This document shows positions 56,794 through 64,000 of a DNA stretch of 64,000 bases, piece after piece. The notes under the pieces were generated by a model. It saw nothing but the letters and a program-made list of their open reading frames with translations. It was not told the DNA's origin and did not search any database. A program made the position numbers and the translations under genes. Location of the stretch: assembly GCF_009712035.1 (NCBI RefSeq), contig NZ_VILB01000006.1:1-64000 (forward strand), read 5' to 3'. The stretch is from Anabaena sp. UHCC 0187 (GTDB lineage Bacteria > Cyanobacteriota > Cyanobacteriia > Cyanobacteriales > Nostocaceae). The number at the start of each line of letters is the position of its first letter. Within the stretch, counting starts at the first letter, position 1.

Positions 56794-59481
56794 ATGTCTA
56801 GTAACTTTTCCAGGCTTAGAAGAACCGCAAATGCTCAACATCTACAAAGAATTACTACGGACGAACCCGAGGTAGAAGACATAACATATATAGAAACAAG
56901 TGAGACAAAAAATACTAAAATATCACCCCAAGAAAAAGCTGAAATTTTTGAATTGGAAGGAGTTATCCGAAATTTAGAGAATAGCTTTCAGGAAATTTCT
57001 TCTATTGAAGATCCAGTCAAACGGGAGTACAAAATCCTTCAGGAAGCGAAAAGGCTAGATATCCCACCCGAAACCTATCGGCGAATGTGGGAATTTTACT
57101 GCTCAGAACAAGAACCAGAACCAGAGAAGCATTTATGGTTAAACCCCCTCACGTTTTTAGATCAACGACTGGGAGACTTTGTTAAATGGTGTGAAAATGT
57201 TTCTCTCTACAGTTTAGCCACAGTTATTGGTCAATTTACATTGTTAGCGGCAATGGGAGCTTACTTTGTGGAAGCACCTCAGAGAGAAAAAGAGGCTCTT
57301 GATAACGCTAGACAAGAAATTAGAAATCAGAAGGGAGTTGAATATTCTGAATCAAGAATTGAAGCTATAGAATATCTGAATAAAGCCTGTGAGAGTCTAT
57401 TGGGAGAACAAGCTCCCAAGGCCAACTTAGAAGGAGTTGAACTTAATAAGTGTTATAAATTTGAATGGAATTGGGGTAGGATTGCCCAATGGCCACCGCA
57501 GTTTTACAGATATGAAGGATTTGACCTGTCCCGAATGGATTTATCCGGCGTAAATTTAAGCGGAGCAAACCTTGAGGGGGCAAACCTGGAAGAAGCTAAT
57601 TTAGAGGGCGCAAACCTGGAAAGAGCAAATCTGAAAGGAGCAAATTTGAAAGGTGCGAACCTCAAAGGGGCAATTCTCAGAGCCGCTTATTTGGAGAAAG
57701 CCAATTTAGAGGAAGCGAATCTTGATAGCAGCCGCATGAGTCGGATTTATTTAAGAGATGCTAACTTAAGCAAAGCATCACTAATTAACTCTCGCTTGCT
57801 ATGGGCTGATTTAGAAGGGGCAAATCTCAACCAAGCAAATTTTCAAGGTTCTAATCTTAGCCGTGCTAATCTGCAAAGTGCTGATCTCTACAAAACTAAT
57901 TTCAAAGCAGCTTTGCTTCGCTATGTGGATATGGGGAATGAAACAATCACAATTGGCACTGAATTTGAGCGTGCTAACCTGAAACGAGCTAAGTTTTGGT
58001 CAGTGGATCAACTGAAACGATCTTATAATTGGGACAAAGCTGCTAAAGATAAAAACTGGGAAGCAGAAACTATCAAAGACACCCCAGATAAGTATAAAAT
58101 CGGATTTATTGTTCCCAACGATAACTTAACCTATAAGTTGTATCAACAAGGCTTAGAAAGGCTGGCTAAAGAAAATAAACAAGTCGAAATTATCCCCATT
58201 AAAACTGGAGAAACTGTTCAGGAAGAAGCTCAAGGGATCAAACAACTACTCACTCAAGATGTTGATGCGATCGTGATGAGACCTCTAGATCCACAGAAAT
58301 CTGTACCTAGTATTCTCCAGGCTTATGTTTCCGGTGTGGTGGTAGTTAATATCGGTGATTGCTTGCCCAAAGAAGCTCAGAAAGTCGTGTTTGCTTGTTA
58401 TGAAAGTGATTCTTCACGCATGGGTTATGATCTAGGGCAGTATATGGGCAATGCGGCATTAGACAGGAACAGGAAACAGGTAAAAGACCTAAATGTGGGT
58501 TTAGTTGATGGGGCAGATTCAACCCGTCTTTATCCTTATTTACAGGGCTTTTTCCAAGGGATAAAAGATACCAATGTCAAATGGACGGAAACGGGAACGA
58601 CTGATGCTAGAACCCCAGAAGATGTGGATAAAGTGAAAGCTATGCTCAAACGCCACCCAAATATTAATGTTTTGTGGGGTGGTTCGGAAATGACTACAGA
58701 AATTGCTCTCCAAGCAGTTAGGGAATTGGGGTTAAAGAAAAAGGTAACTGTGTATGGGATTGTTCCTTTAACTCGTAAGTTGGCAAATATGCTGCTTGAC
58801 CCTAATCAACCTCTGCAATCAATTGTGGATGAAGCTCCCAGCTATGCGGCTGAGGAGGCTGGTAAACACGCAATTAGTGTCATTGAAGGGAAAATTTCCA
58901 AAGAATATAAACACATAGTATTCCAACATCGCTTACTGACCGTCACTGACCGGAAAAAAGTCAATGATTTGATGGGTAACGCGCTGGATTTAGAGAAAAA
59001 TACGCTCAAAAAACTAATTCCTCTGCAAGCTGGAGCTAGTCTGATACCTACCTCAATTCCCTCTAGTTTAGATCCTTCTATTGCTAATTCTCTAACAGCT
59101 ATTACCGATGAGAAAAAGATCCAGAAGTTGCAAGAGGATCTACAAAAACTCATTGTTCAAAATTGGCAAATATCTAACAACAAAGAATCTAAGGAAACAT
59201 CTGTTAATTTTGATCGAGATTTAGTTTATCGGGTGTTGGTAGATTCAGAAGGAGCAATTGTTTCCTATGAGCCAATTGATAAATTGGCGATTGATTTACT
59301 GCAAACCACACCTTTACCTAAATTGTTATCTAAACCTGATGACGGTAAGGCAAAAGATGACACTCTCATATTACCTACTAAGCTAGTAATTAGTAAGTCT
59401 GTAACCGAATTTAAGGTTGTATTTAGTCCCAGTGGTAAAGTTGAGTTGAAATGGGGAGAAAGTTTCTTGGCAGATGAATAA
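56794..59481 (+). CDS. membrane pentapeptide-repeat protein fused to periplasmic-binding-protein domain
   Basis: 895 residues, unusual architecture. Residues 1-135: charged cytosolic-type helices (FELEGVIRNLENSFQEISSI). About 140-160: one membrane helix (SLATVIGQFTLLAAMGAYFV). About 240-405: pentapeptide repeats (NLSGANLEGANLEEANLEGA). About 434-700: a type-1 periplasmic-binding (sugar/autoinducer) fold, YKIGFIVPNDNLTYKLYQQG, AIVMRPLDPQKSVPSIL, NVGLVDGADSTRLYPYLQGF. About 765-895: Gln/Lys helix and a beta-rich end (DLVYRVLVDSEGAIVSYEPI). A ligand sensor is plausible. It is oppositely oriented to, and between, ureC and ureB. Confidence 0.75.
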   Translation: MSSNFSRLRRTANAQHLQRITTDEPEVEDITYIETSETKNTKISPQEKAEIFELEGVIRNLENSFQEISSIEDPVKREYKILQEAKRLDIPPETYRRMWEFYCSEQEPEPEKHLWLNPLTFLDQRLGDFVKWCENVSLYSLATVIGQFTLLAAMGAYFVEAPQREKEALDNARQEIRNQKGVEYSESRIEAIEYLNKACESLLGEQAPKANLEGVELNKCYKFEWNWGRIAQWPPQFYRYEGFDLSRMDLSGVNLSGANLEGANLEEANLEGANLERANLKGANLKGANLKGAILRAAYLEKANLEEANLDSSRMSRIYLRDANLSKASLINSRLLWADLEGANLNQANFQGSNLSRANLQSADLYKTNFKAALLRYVDMGNETITIGTEFERANLKRAKFWSVDQLKRSYNWDKAAKDKNWEAETIKDTPDKYKIGFIVPNDNLTYKLYQQGLERLAKENKQVEIIPIKTGETVQEEAQGIKQLLTQDVDAIVMRPLDPQKSVPSILQAYVSGVVVVNIGDCLPKEAQKVVFACYESDSSRMGYDLGQYMGNAALDRNRKQVKDLNVGLVDGADSTRLYPYLQGFFQGIKDTNVKWTETGTTDARTPEDVDKVKAMLKRHPNINVLWGGSEMTTEIALQAVRELGLKKKVTVYGIVPLTRKLANMLLDPNQPLQSIVDEAPSYAAEEAGKHAISVIEGKISKEYKHIVFQHRLLTVTDRKKVNDLMGNALDLEKNTLKKLIPLQAGASLIPTSIPSSLDPSIANSLTAITDEKKIQKLQEDLQKLIVQNWQISNNKESKETSVNFDRDLVYRVLVDSEGAIVSYEPIDKLAIDLLQTTPLPKLLSKPDDGKAKDDTLILPTKLVISKSVTEFKVVFSPSGKVELKWGESFLADE

Positions 59482-59538
59482 GAGTTACACTAAAACAGAT
59501 ATAATGTCTGCTCTAATTATGCAATTGAAATTTGTTTT

Positions 59539-59844
59539 TTAGAGATTTCCATTGATTTTGCCGTTGAATCCATAGATTTGACGGCTACCAACTAGAGGAA
59601 CTAGAGTAACTTCTTTTTCATCTCCTGGTTCAAATCTCACGGCTGTTCCGGCGGGGATATCTAATCTCATTCCTCGCGCTTTTTCTCTGTCAAAGTTTAA
59701 AGCGGTATTAACTTCGTAAAAGTGAAAATGTGAACCAATTTGAATTGGTCTGTCTCCTGTATTTCCTACTATTAATTCAGTGGTGGGACGACCTGCATTT
59801 AATTCGATTTCACCTATTGGGGTAATAATTTCTCCGGGGATCAT
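59539..59844 (-). CDS. ureB: urease subunit beta
   Basis: 101 residues: [40 protein letters not shown] and [20 protein letters not shown], the complete UreB jelly-roll. With UreA and UreC it forms the (ABC)3 apoenzyme. It is 22 bases after ureA on the same strand. Unlike the common ureA-ureB-ureC order, the next gene downstream (lower coordinates) is on the other strand. Confidence 0.95.
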   Translation of the reverse strand: MIPGEIITPIGEIELNAGRPTTELIVGNTGDRPIQIGSHFHFYEVNTALNFDREKARGMRLDIPAGTAVRFEPGDEKEVTLVPLVGSRQIYGFNGKINGNL

Positions 59845-59866
59845 AATTTTTTCCTTTGCGTGAAAA

Positions 59867-60169
59867 TTATCTAATTGGATTATGTACAGTTACCAACTTT
59901 GTCCCATCAGGAAAAGTGGCTTCTACTTGGACATCATGAATCATTTCTGGAATTCCTTCCATGACATCATCACGAGTTAATAAAGTTGTGCCATAGCTCA
60001 TTAAATCTGCTACAGTTTGACCATCTCTTGCTCCTTCCAAAATAGCCGCAGAAATAAAAGCAATTGCTTCAGGATAATTCAATTTTAAACCTCTATTTTT
60101 GCGTCTTTCCGCGACTAAAGCAGCGGTAAAAATTAATAATTTGTCTTTTTCCTGGGGTGTAAGTTGCAT
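59867..60169 (-). CDS. ureA: urease subunit gamma
   Basis: 100 residues, the small gamma subunit: [40 protein letters not shown] and [20 protein letters not shown]. It is 10 bases after ureD, suggesting one transcript ureD-ureA-ureB. Confidence 0.96.
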   Translation of the reverse strand: MQLTPQEKDKLLIFTAALVAERRKNRGLKLNYPEAIAFISAAILEGARDGQTVADLMSYGTTLLTRDDVMEGIPEMIHDVQVEATFPDGTKLVTVHNPIR

Positions 60170-60179
60170 TTTTTATCCT

Positions 60180-61025
60180 TTAAATTTGCCAAACTCTGGG
60201 AATACAATTACCACGATTTAGACAAGATACTCGTAATATTTGCCAAATATTTGTAAACCAACTTCTGACTTCAGATGTAGAATTACCACGATATCGGCAC
60301 AAAAATCCCTGTTGTAAGCGAGTTACTCCAGCGCAAGAGTTGGGAATGATTAAAGAACGAGCTTCGTCAATAATTTCTTCAGAAACCGGAGTTCCTACCC
60401 AAACTAGATTACCAACAACGGGTTTTCCTGCTAAACCGTGGGGACTGTGAAATACTTCTTCGCTACCGGGGACGATTTGTCTATCAATCCACAACGGTAT
60501 ACCATTTTGCCAGATTTCCGTGTGCGATCGCATCTCTCCCTGTAAAAATTTCTCACCCCTAGCACTGCGGCCAAATCGCGTAATTTCCCAGGCTAAATAA
60601 CTCGCACCCGTAGCTAATTCTACCCGTAAATCTTGGCGATAAATTGCCCCATTAAATAAAATTGTTTCTTGGGGTAAATATTCTAAACAAGCATGAGCAT
60701 CAATTTGTATTTCTATGGTTTGTCTTGCTGGTAAGCCATTACTGCGATATATTTTACCTGCGGCTGCGGTGGTAATTAATGCGTTTGTTTGGGGTTGAAG
60801 ATGAATTTGGGAAGATAGGTGATCGCCTCCGACAACGCCGCCAGCAGTGTGTAAAATTACACTATGGCAAATTTTTTTACCTTCTGGGTAAAAGGGGCGT
60901 TGTACCTTAAAAGGGGCTTGATGGTGGTTGTAAATTAACTGAGTGGAATCTTGGTGATTAGCATAAACTAAGTTAAGTTTGCCATGCCAAGTGCTGGAAA
61001 TTTTTGTTTCTAAAAGTTTGCTCAT
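60180..61025 (-). CDS. ureD: urease accessory protein UreD
   Basis: 281 residues of the UreD/UreH family, a scaffold that binds apourease for nickel delivery with UreF and UreG. HSVILHTAGGVVGGDHLSSQ, AAAGKIYRSNGLPARQTIEI, LEYLPQETILFNGAIYRQDL and AWEITRFGRSARGEKF are the conserved blocks. It is the first gene of ureD-ureA-ureB. ureE, ureF and ureG are not in this window. Confidence 0.93.
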   Translation of the reverse strand: MSKLLETKISSTWHGKLNLVYANHQDSTQLIYNHHQAPFKVQRPFYPEGKKICHSVILHTAGGVVGGDHLSSQIHLQPQTNALITTAAAGKIYRSNGLPARQTIEIQIDAHACLEYLPQETILFNGAIYRQDLRVELATGASYLAWEITRFGRSARGEKFLQGEMRSHTEIWQNGIPLWIDRQIVPGSEEVFHSPHGLAGKPVVGNLVWVGTPVSEEIIDEARSLIIPNSCAGVTRLQQGFLCRYRGNSTSEVRSWFTNIWQILRVSCLNRGNCIPRVWQI

Positions 61026-61168
61026 TTTCGAGCCAAAATTACGTAATCATCTAAAGTATAATTCAAATCATAATTCACAATCAGGAATTTTTTTGCAGGT
61101 AAACGTTAAGTACCATTTTCGGGCAAAATAGAATAGTATCTCCATAAATACAGCATCTACCAAAAAAT

Positions 61169-61426
61169 ATGACAGCTAAAGTAATTAGTGTTTGCAACCT
61201 TAAGGGTGGAGTTGGCAAAACTACCCTTGTTATGGCCTTAGCAGAGTATTTAGCAGGGGATACAATGTATGGTCAGCGTGTTCTTGCTATTGACTTAGAC
61301 CCCCAAAGTAACTTAACTACTGCCTTAATGTCTGAGGAAGTTTGGGAATGGCAATATAATAACCGAGGGTTGACATTACCTTTTTTGTTTAAAAATTATG
61401 AATATTTTTTAGCCAATGGTAATTAA
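61169..61426 (+). pseudogene. ParA-family ATPase, N-terminal fragment
   Basis: 85 codons that begin as a normal ParA-like partition ATPase: MTAKVISVCNLKGGVGKTTL (deviant Walker A KGGVGKT), YGQRVLAIDLDPQSNLTTAL (Walker A' region) and GLTLPFLFKNYEYFLANG. The frame then stops. The rest of a ParA (another 200 residues or so) is missing because the DNA joins a fragment of a four-helix protein on the opposite strand. An 85-residue product could not hydrolyse ATP normally. Confidence 0.8.
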
Positions 61427-61577
61427 TATTAGCTGGGATGGATACTGCACTTCTTCTAATTTGTTGAACCATAGCATATAGCTCGTCTTTGGGAAAAAGT
61501 TTAGTGAGGAAATAGCACTTTTGGTGCAATATCCATAAAATGTTGGGACAAACTAAGGTATTGCCCGAAATAATCAC
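61427..61577 (-). pseudogene. four-helix-bundle (23S intervening-sequence type) protein fragment
   Basis: On the minus strand, CYFLTKLFPKDELYAMVQQI followed by RRSAVSIPANI is the signature centre of the small four-helix proteins named for 23S rRNA intervening sequences. After PANI the reading runs into ParA-derived DNA (NYHWLKNIHNF), and the normal N-terminus and the AEG continuation are absent. So both this fragment and the ParA fragment are cut at the same joint near 61426-61437. Confidence 0.7.
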
Positions 61578-61674
61578 ACGATTAAAATCATTTATCTTGC
61601 ATCAATGTAACTTAGACCATTAAAACTTGGTTGCCAACTTGGCATTTTCTTGAAAGTCTTGTATTTCCAAGTGT

Positions 61675-62181
61675 TTAAAGAAATCGTGAGTCTTGTCTGT
61701 CTCTGAAAAATTCTGTATTGGCATTGAGAGGATAGATTTTCTCTGGTGGGGAAATTATCAGCAAATTTTTGCCGTCAGATGGGGAATTTATGGATTTATG
61801 ACGCTTCTGGGGATTCAATTTGTGACTGTTGCGATTGCGTTGAATAGATTTTTGCGTTTCTCGTGAGTTTTGCAGTAGGTAGAAAATTACAAACGAACCT
61901 GTAGAACAGCAGAAGATCACCGCAATTATCAACCATAGAGGTAGAGGATTACTAGTATCAGAAAATGTGGAAATTGTTGATTGTACTGGGATAAATGGGG
62001 TTTCTTCCTGTGCTTTTTGTGGCAGATAGCCAGTATAACTCAGTTGATTATAGGCAAAAATTGCAACTCCTAGAGGAATTAAGAATAAACTCAAAAACCA
62101 GATTCCAGGGTATTTTCTCAATAGATTTACTAGATTTTTTCTAGGATCTTTATTTTTTTTTAACTCTTGTTCATTATCCAT
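61675..62181 (-). CDS. membrane protein of unknown function
   Basis: 168 residues from ATG 62181 (a longer frame starts at 62211). Two hydrophobic helices: YPGIWFLSLFLIPLGVAIFA (about 22-45) and LPLWLIIAVIFCCSTGSFVI (about 80-105), with a polar loop between that is probably outside. The C-terminal 60 residues are basic and Ser/Asn-rich (KSIQRNRNSHKLNPQKRHKS). Nothing identifies a family. It follows ddl on the same strand by 99 bases and could share its transcript. Confidence 0.6.
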   Translation of the reverse strand: MDNEQELKKNKDPRKNLVNLLRKYPGIWFLSLFLIPLGVAIFAYNQLSYTGYLPQKAQEETPFIPVQSTISTFSDTSNPLPLWLIIAVIFCCSTGSFVIFYLLQNSRETQKSIQRNRNSHKLNPQKRHKSINSPSDGKNLLIISPPEKIYPLNANTEFFRDRQDSRFL

Positions 62182-62280
62182 CACTTTAATCACATCAATC
62201 ACACAAATCATAGTTAAGACAAGAGGAAAATATTTATTTTCCCCCTTTATCTAATCCGCTATATCCTCTCCCTAATCCTC

Positions 62281-63342
62281 TTAATTAACTGGAGAATGTC
62301 TTTCAATTGCTAGTTGAATTAACTGATCTACCAATTGGGCAAAGGGTATACCAGTATTAGCCCAGAGTTGAGGATACATACTTGTAGAAGTAAATCCTGG
62401 TAAAGTGTTAATTTCGTTGATGAAAATTTCTCCCGTAGCCTCCACATAGAAAAAGTCTACTCTGGATAACCCCGCCGCATCAACAGCCGCAAAAGCTTGT
62501 AAAGCCATGTCTTGAATTTGCTGTGCTACTGTATCTGGTAACTTAGCAGGAATGAATAAATCAGCTTTTCCTGGAGTATATTTAGTTTCGTAATCGTAAA
62601 AATCACTATCAAAGGTAATTTCACCAATGACGGAAGCTTTGGGGTTGTCGTTACCTAAAACCGCACATTCAACTTCTCTGGCCACAACTCCAGCTTCCAC
62701 AATAATCCGTCTGTCATGGGTGGCTGCATTGTCTAAAGCTACTTCTAATTCTTGACGCGATCGCACTTTGGCAATTCCCACCGATGAACCTAGATTAGCA
62801 GGTTTGACAAAACAGGGATAGCCCAATGTGGCTTCAATTTCATCACACAGTTTGGGAAATACGCAAGCATTTGACCAAACTTGCGCCCTGGTAACAGCTT
62901 TATATTTTACTTGCGGTAATCCCGCTTGGGCAAAAGCCATTTTCATGGCAATTTTATCCATACCCACTGCTGAACCTAATACCCCAGAACCCACAAAGGG
63001 AACTTGCGTTAAAGTTAGTAAGCCTTGAATTGTACCATCTTCGCCATTGGGCCCGTGAAGAACGGGAAACCAAAGGTCAACTTCTTCAATTTCTGGTGGA
63101 AATTGCCATAAATTAGGGGTTATGGTGAGCGGTTCTGTGGGAACACCAGATGCTAAAACTTGTTGTGCAACTTCTCCTGCTTGCCAAACACCATCTTTTT
63201 GGATGTAAAAAGGCAAAACTTCGTATTTATCCGCATTTTCTTCTAAACTGAGAGCTTGAGCGATCGCCCGTGCCGAAATTATTGAAACCTCATGTTCTCC
63301 AGAACGTCCACCAAATAGCAAACCCACCCGTAGCTTAGTCAT
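62281..63342 (-). CDS. ddl: D-alanine--D-alanine ligase
   Basis: 353 residues from ATG 63342 ([20 protein letters not shown]), with a GGAG 12 bases upstream. ATP-grasp enzyme that makes D-Ala-D-Ala for peptidoglycan: [54 protein letters not shown] and the N-terminal [10 protein letters not shown] are conserved, and [12 protein letters not shown] holds metal ligands. The frame continues 89 codons upstream only because the STRR arrays are open; that part translates to SQESGVR and PVPSPQS repeats and is unlikely to be made. Confidence 0.94.
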   Translation of the reverse strand: MTKLRVGLLFGGRSGEHEVSIISARAIAQALSLEENADKYEVLPFYIQKDGVWQAGEVAQQVLASGVPTEPLTITPNLWQFPPEIEEVDLWFPVLHGPNGEDGTIQGLLTLTQVPFVGSGVLGSAVGMDKIAMKMAFAQAGLPQVKYKAVTRAQVWSNACVFPKLCDEIEATLGYPCFVKPANLGSSVGIAKVRSRQELEVALDNAATHDRRIIVEAGVVAREVECAVLGNDNPKASVIGEITFDSDFYDYETKYTPGKADLFIPAKLPDTVAQQIQDMALQAFAAVDAAGLSRVDFFYVEATGEIFINEINTLPGFTSTSMYPQLWANTGIPFAQLVDQLIQLAIERHSPVN

Positions 63343-63390
63343 TTTTTTATATATCTCCACAGATCCGCAATTTCCATTATTACCAAAAAA

Positions 63391-63472
63391 AGGGACTGGG
63401 GACTGGGGACTGGGGACTGGGGACTGGGGACTGGGGACTGGGGACTGGGGACTGGGGACTGGGGACTGGGGA
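63391..63472. repeat. STRR array GGGGACT (CCCCAGT family)
   Basis: About eleven head-to-tail ggggact heptamers, the complementary form of the CCCCAGT array at 42881-42960. Located in the leader of ddl. Confidence 0.92.
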
Positions 63473-63507
63473 ACAGGTAATATTATCTTCTTTCTTCTTT
63501 CTTCTTC

Positions 63508-63575
<68 letters not shown>

Positions 63576-63658
63576 TTCCCCAAAAATCCAAGTTCACCAC
63601 AAAACTCAATATATTTGTGTTACCCTAGTACAGTTGTCTAAAATCCGCACATCTGGGA

Positions 63659-63717
63659 ATTCGGGTGTTTCTTAAATTGAGAAATGCACCTAGATGGAGG
63701 TTTAACCCGAATAGGAG
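63659..63717 (+). promoter_or_regulatory. structured leader before rpsB, possible S2 autoregulatory site
   Basis: ATTCGGGT (63659-63666) pairs with ACCCGAAT (63705-63712), enclosing two small hairpins (TTTCT/AGAAA at 63668-63684 and ACCT/AGGT at 63688-63701), a three-way-junction shape. The ribosome-binding AGGAG (63713-63717) begins directly at the foot of the outer stem, so folding could control access to it. Confidence 0.45.
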
Positions 63718-63726
63718 TAATAAAAT

Positions 63727-64000
63727 ATGCCAGTAGTTTCCTTGGCTCAAATGATGGAGTCAGGTGTTCACTTTGGTCACCAGACCAGACGTTGGAACCC
63801 CAAAATGGCTCCTTATATCTACACCTCACGAAATGGTGTACATATCATTGACTTGGTGCAAACAGCCCAGTTGATGGATAACGCATATAATTATATGCGG
63901 ACTCAATCAGAGCAAGGTAAAAAATTCCTGTTTGTTGGTACTAAGCGCCAAGCAGCCGGAATTATTGCCCAAGAAGCCCTCCGTTGTGGTTCTCACTACA
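63727..64000 (+). CDS. rpsB: 30S ribosomal protein S2 (3' end beyond window)
   Basis: First 91 codons of S2: [20 protein letters not shown], then [40 protein letters not shown] and [21 protein letters not shown]2 binds the head-body junction of the 30S subunit. AGGAG lies 9 bases before the ATG. tsf (EF-Ts) usually follows, beyond the window. A structured leader precedes it. Confidence 0.95.
   Translation, partial: MPVVSLAQMMESGVHFGHQTRRWNPKMAPYIYTSRNGVHIIDLVQTAQLMDNAYNYMRTQSEQGKKFLFVGTKRQAAGIIAQEALRCGSHY

Noticed and set aside
61080-61130. NtcA-like site GTA..TAC upstream of ureD (gtaaacgttaagtac)
   Set aside because: The spacing is nine bases instead of the eight of the NtcA consensus and no -10 box is placed correctly, so I do not call nitrogen control.

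Overview
The window looks like chromosome of a filamentous, probably heterocyst-forming cyanobacterium (Nostocales; Anabaena, Dolichospermum and Aphanizomenon are plausible relatives). The evidence is the photosystem I pair psaA-psaB, a DnaE polymerase that ends in half of a split intein, a Mo-dependent-nitrogenase C-terminal domain protein, many HIP1 octamers (gcgatcgc), and arrays of the heptamer STRR repeats (CCCCAGT, GGAGTCA, CCCCAAT) typical of these organisms. The DNA is AT-rich. Genes are short operons separated by many small interspersed repeats.

Layout. 1-15.5 kb: mostly housekeeping and small secreted or metabolic proteins: a TrmH-type rRNA methyltransferase (cut by the window edge), DUF1816, two hydrolase or CAP proteins, a DsbA-like thioredoxin, an SMR transporter, a pentapeptide/TPR protein, ilvD, an FAD oxidase, an amidase with an overlapping GatC-like partner, a thioredoxin/NHL protein, a glutaminase, and a lipoprotein with a 111-bp tandem repeat. 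15.5-20.7 kb: psaA-psaB with a terminator. 20.7-32.1 kb: the most accessory part. It holds a REP-associated transposase between inverted REP elements, an AT-rich KAP-like P-loop ATPase closed by another REP, the split dnaE-N gene, a NERD-nuclease/SF1 helicase, a DUF29 protein, an FdhF/YdeP-type molybdopterin oxidoreductase and a RelE/Phd toxin-antitoxin pair. 32.1-39.7 kb: ribosomal protein S1, a dienelactone hydrolase, a GntR regulator, a MITE-like element, an orphan TnpB, and a sugar ABC importer without its ATPase. 39.7-49 kb: an alpha/beta hydrolase, the tig-clpP-clpX proteostasis operon, asd-dapA (lysine branch) and RNase J. 49-64 kb: a decayed anion-permease gene, a Mo-nitrogenase C-terminal domain protein, a pseudo-caspase, rpmF (L32), an aldehyde dehydrogenase, the urease genes ureD-ureA-ureB and ureC split by an oppositely oriented fusion gene, ParA and four-helix-protein remnants, ddl and the start of rpsB.

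How the genes work together. PsaA and PsaB form the photosystem I core heterodimer. Trigger factor, ClpP and ClpX cover folding and degradation of new proteins. Asd and DapA make successive lysine-pathway intermediates. UreA, UreB, UreC and UreD cover the urease apoenzyme plus one maturation factor; the other accessory genes are not here. The amidase, glutaminase and urease all release ammonia or process amide nitrogen.

The points most worth following up are: an interspersed palindromic repeat read in frame inside ureC; the pentapeptide-plus-periplasmic-binding-protein fusion that interrupts the urease genes; the REP/RAYT/KAP-ATPase block; a caspase homologue whose catalytic His and Cys are replaced by Tyr and Asn; a structured leader before rpsB; and several gene remnants. 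No tRNA, rRNA or CRISPR array was recognised.
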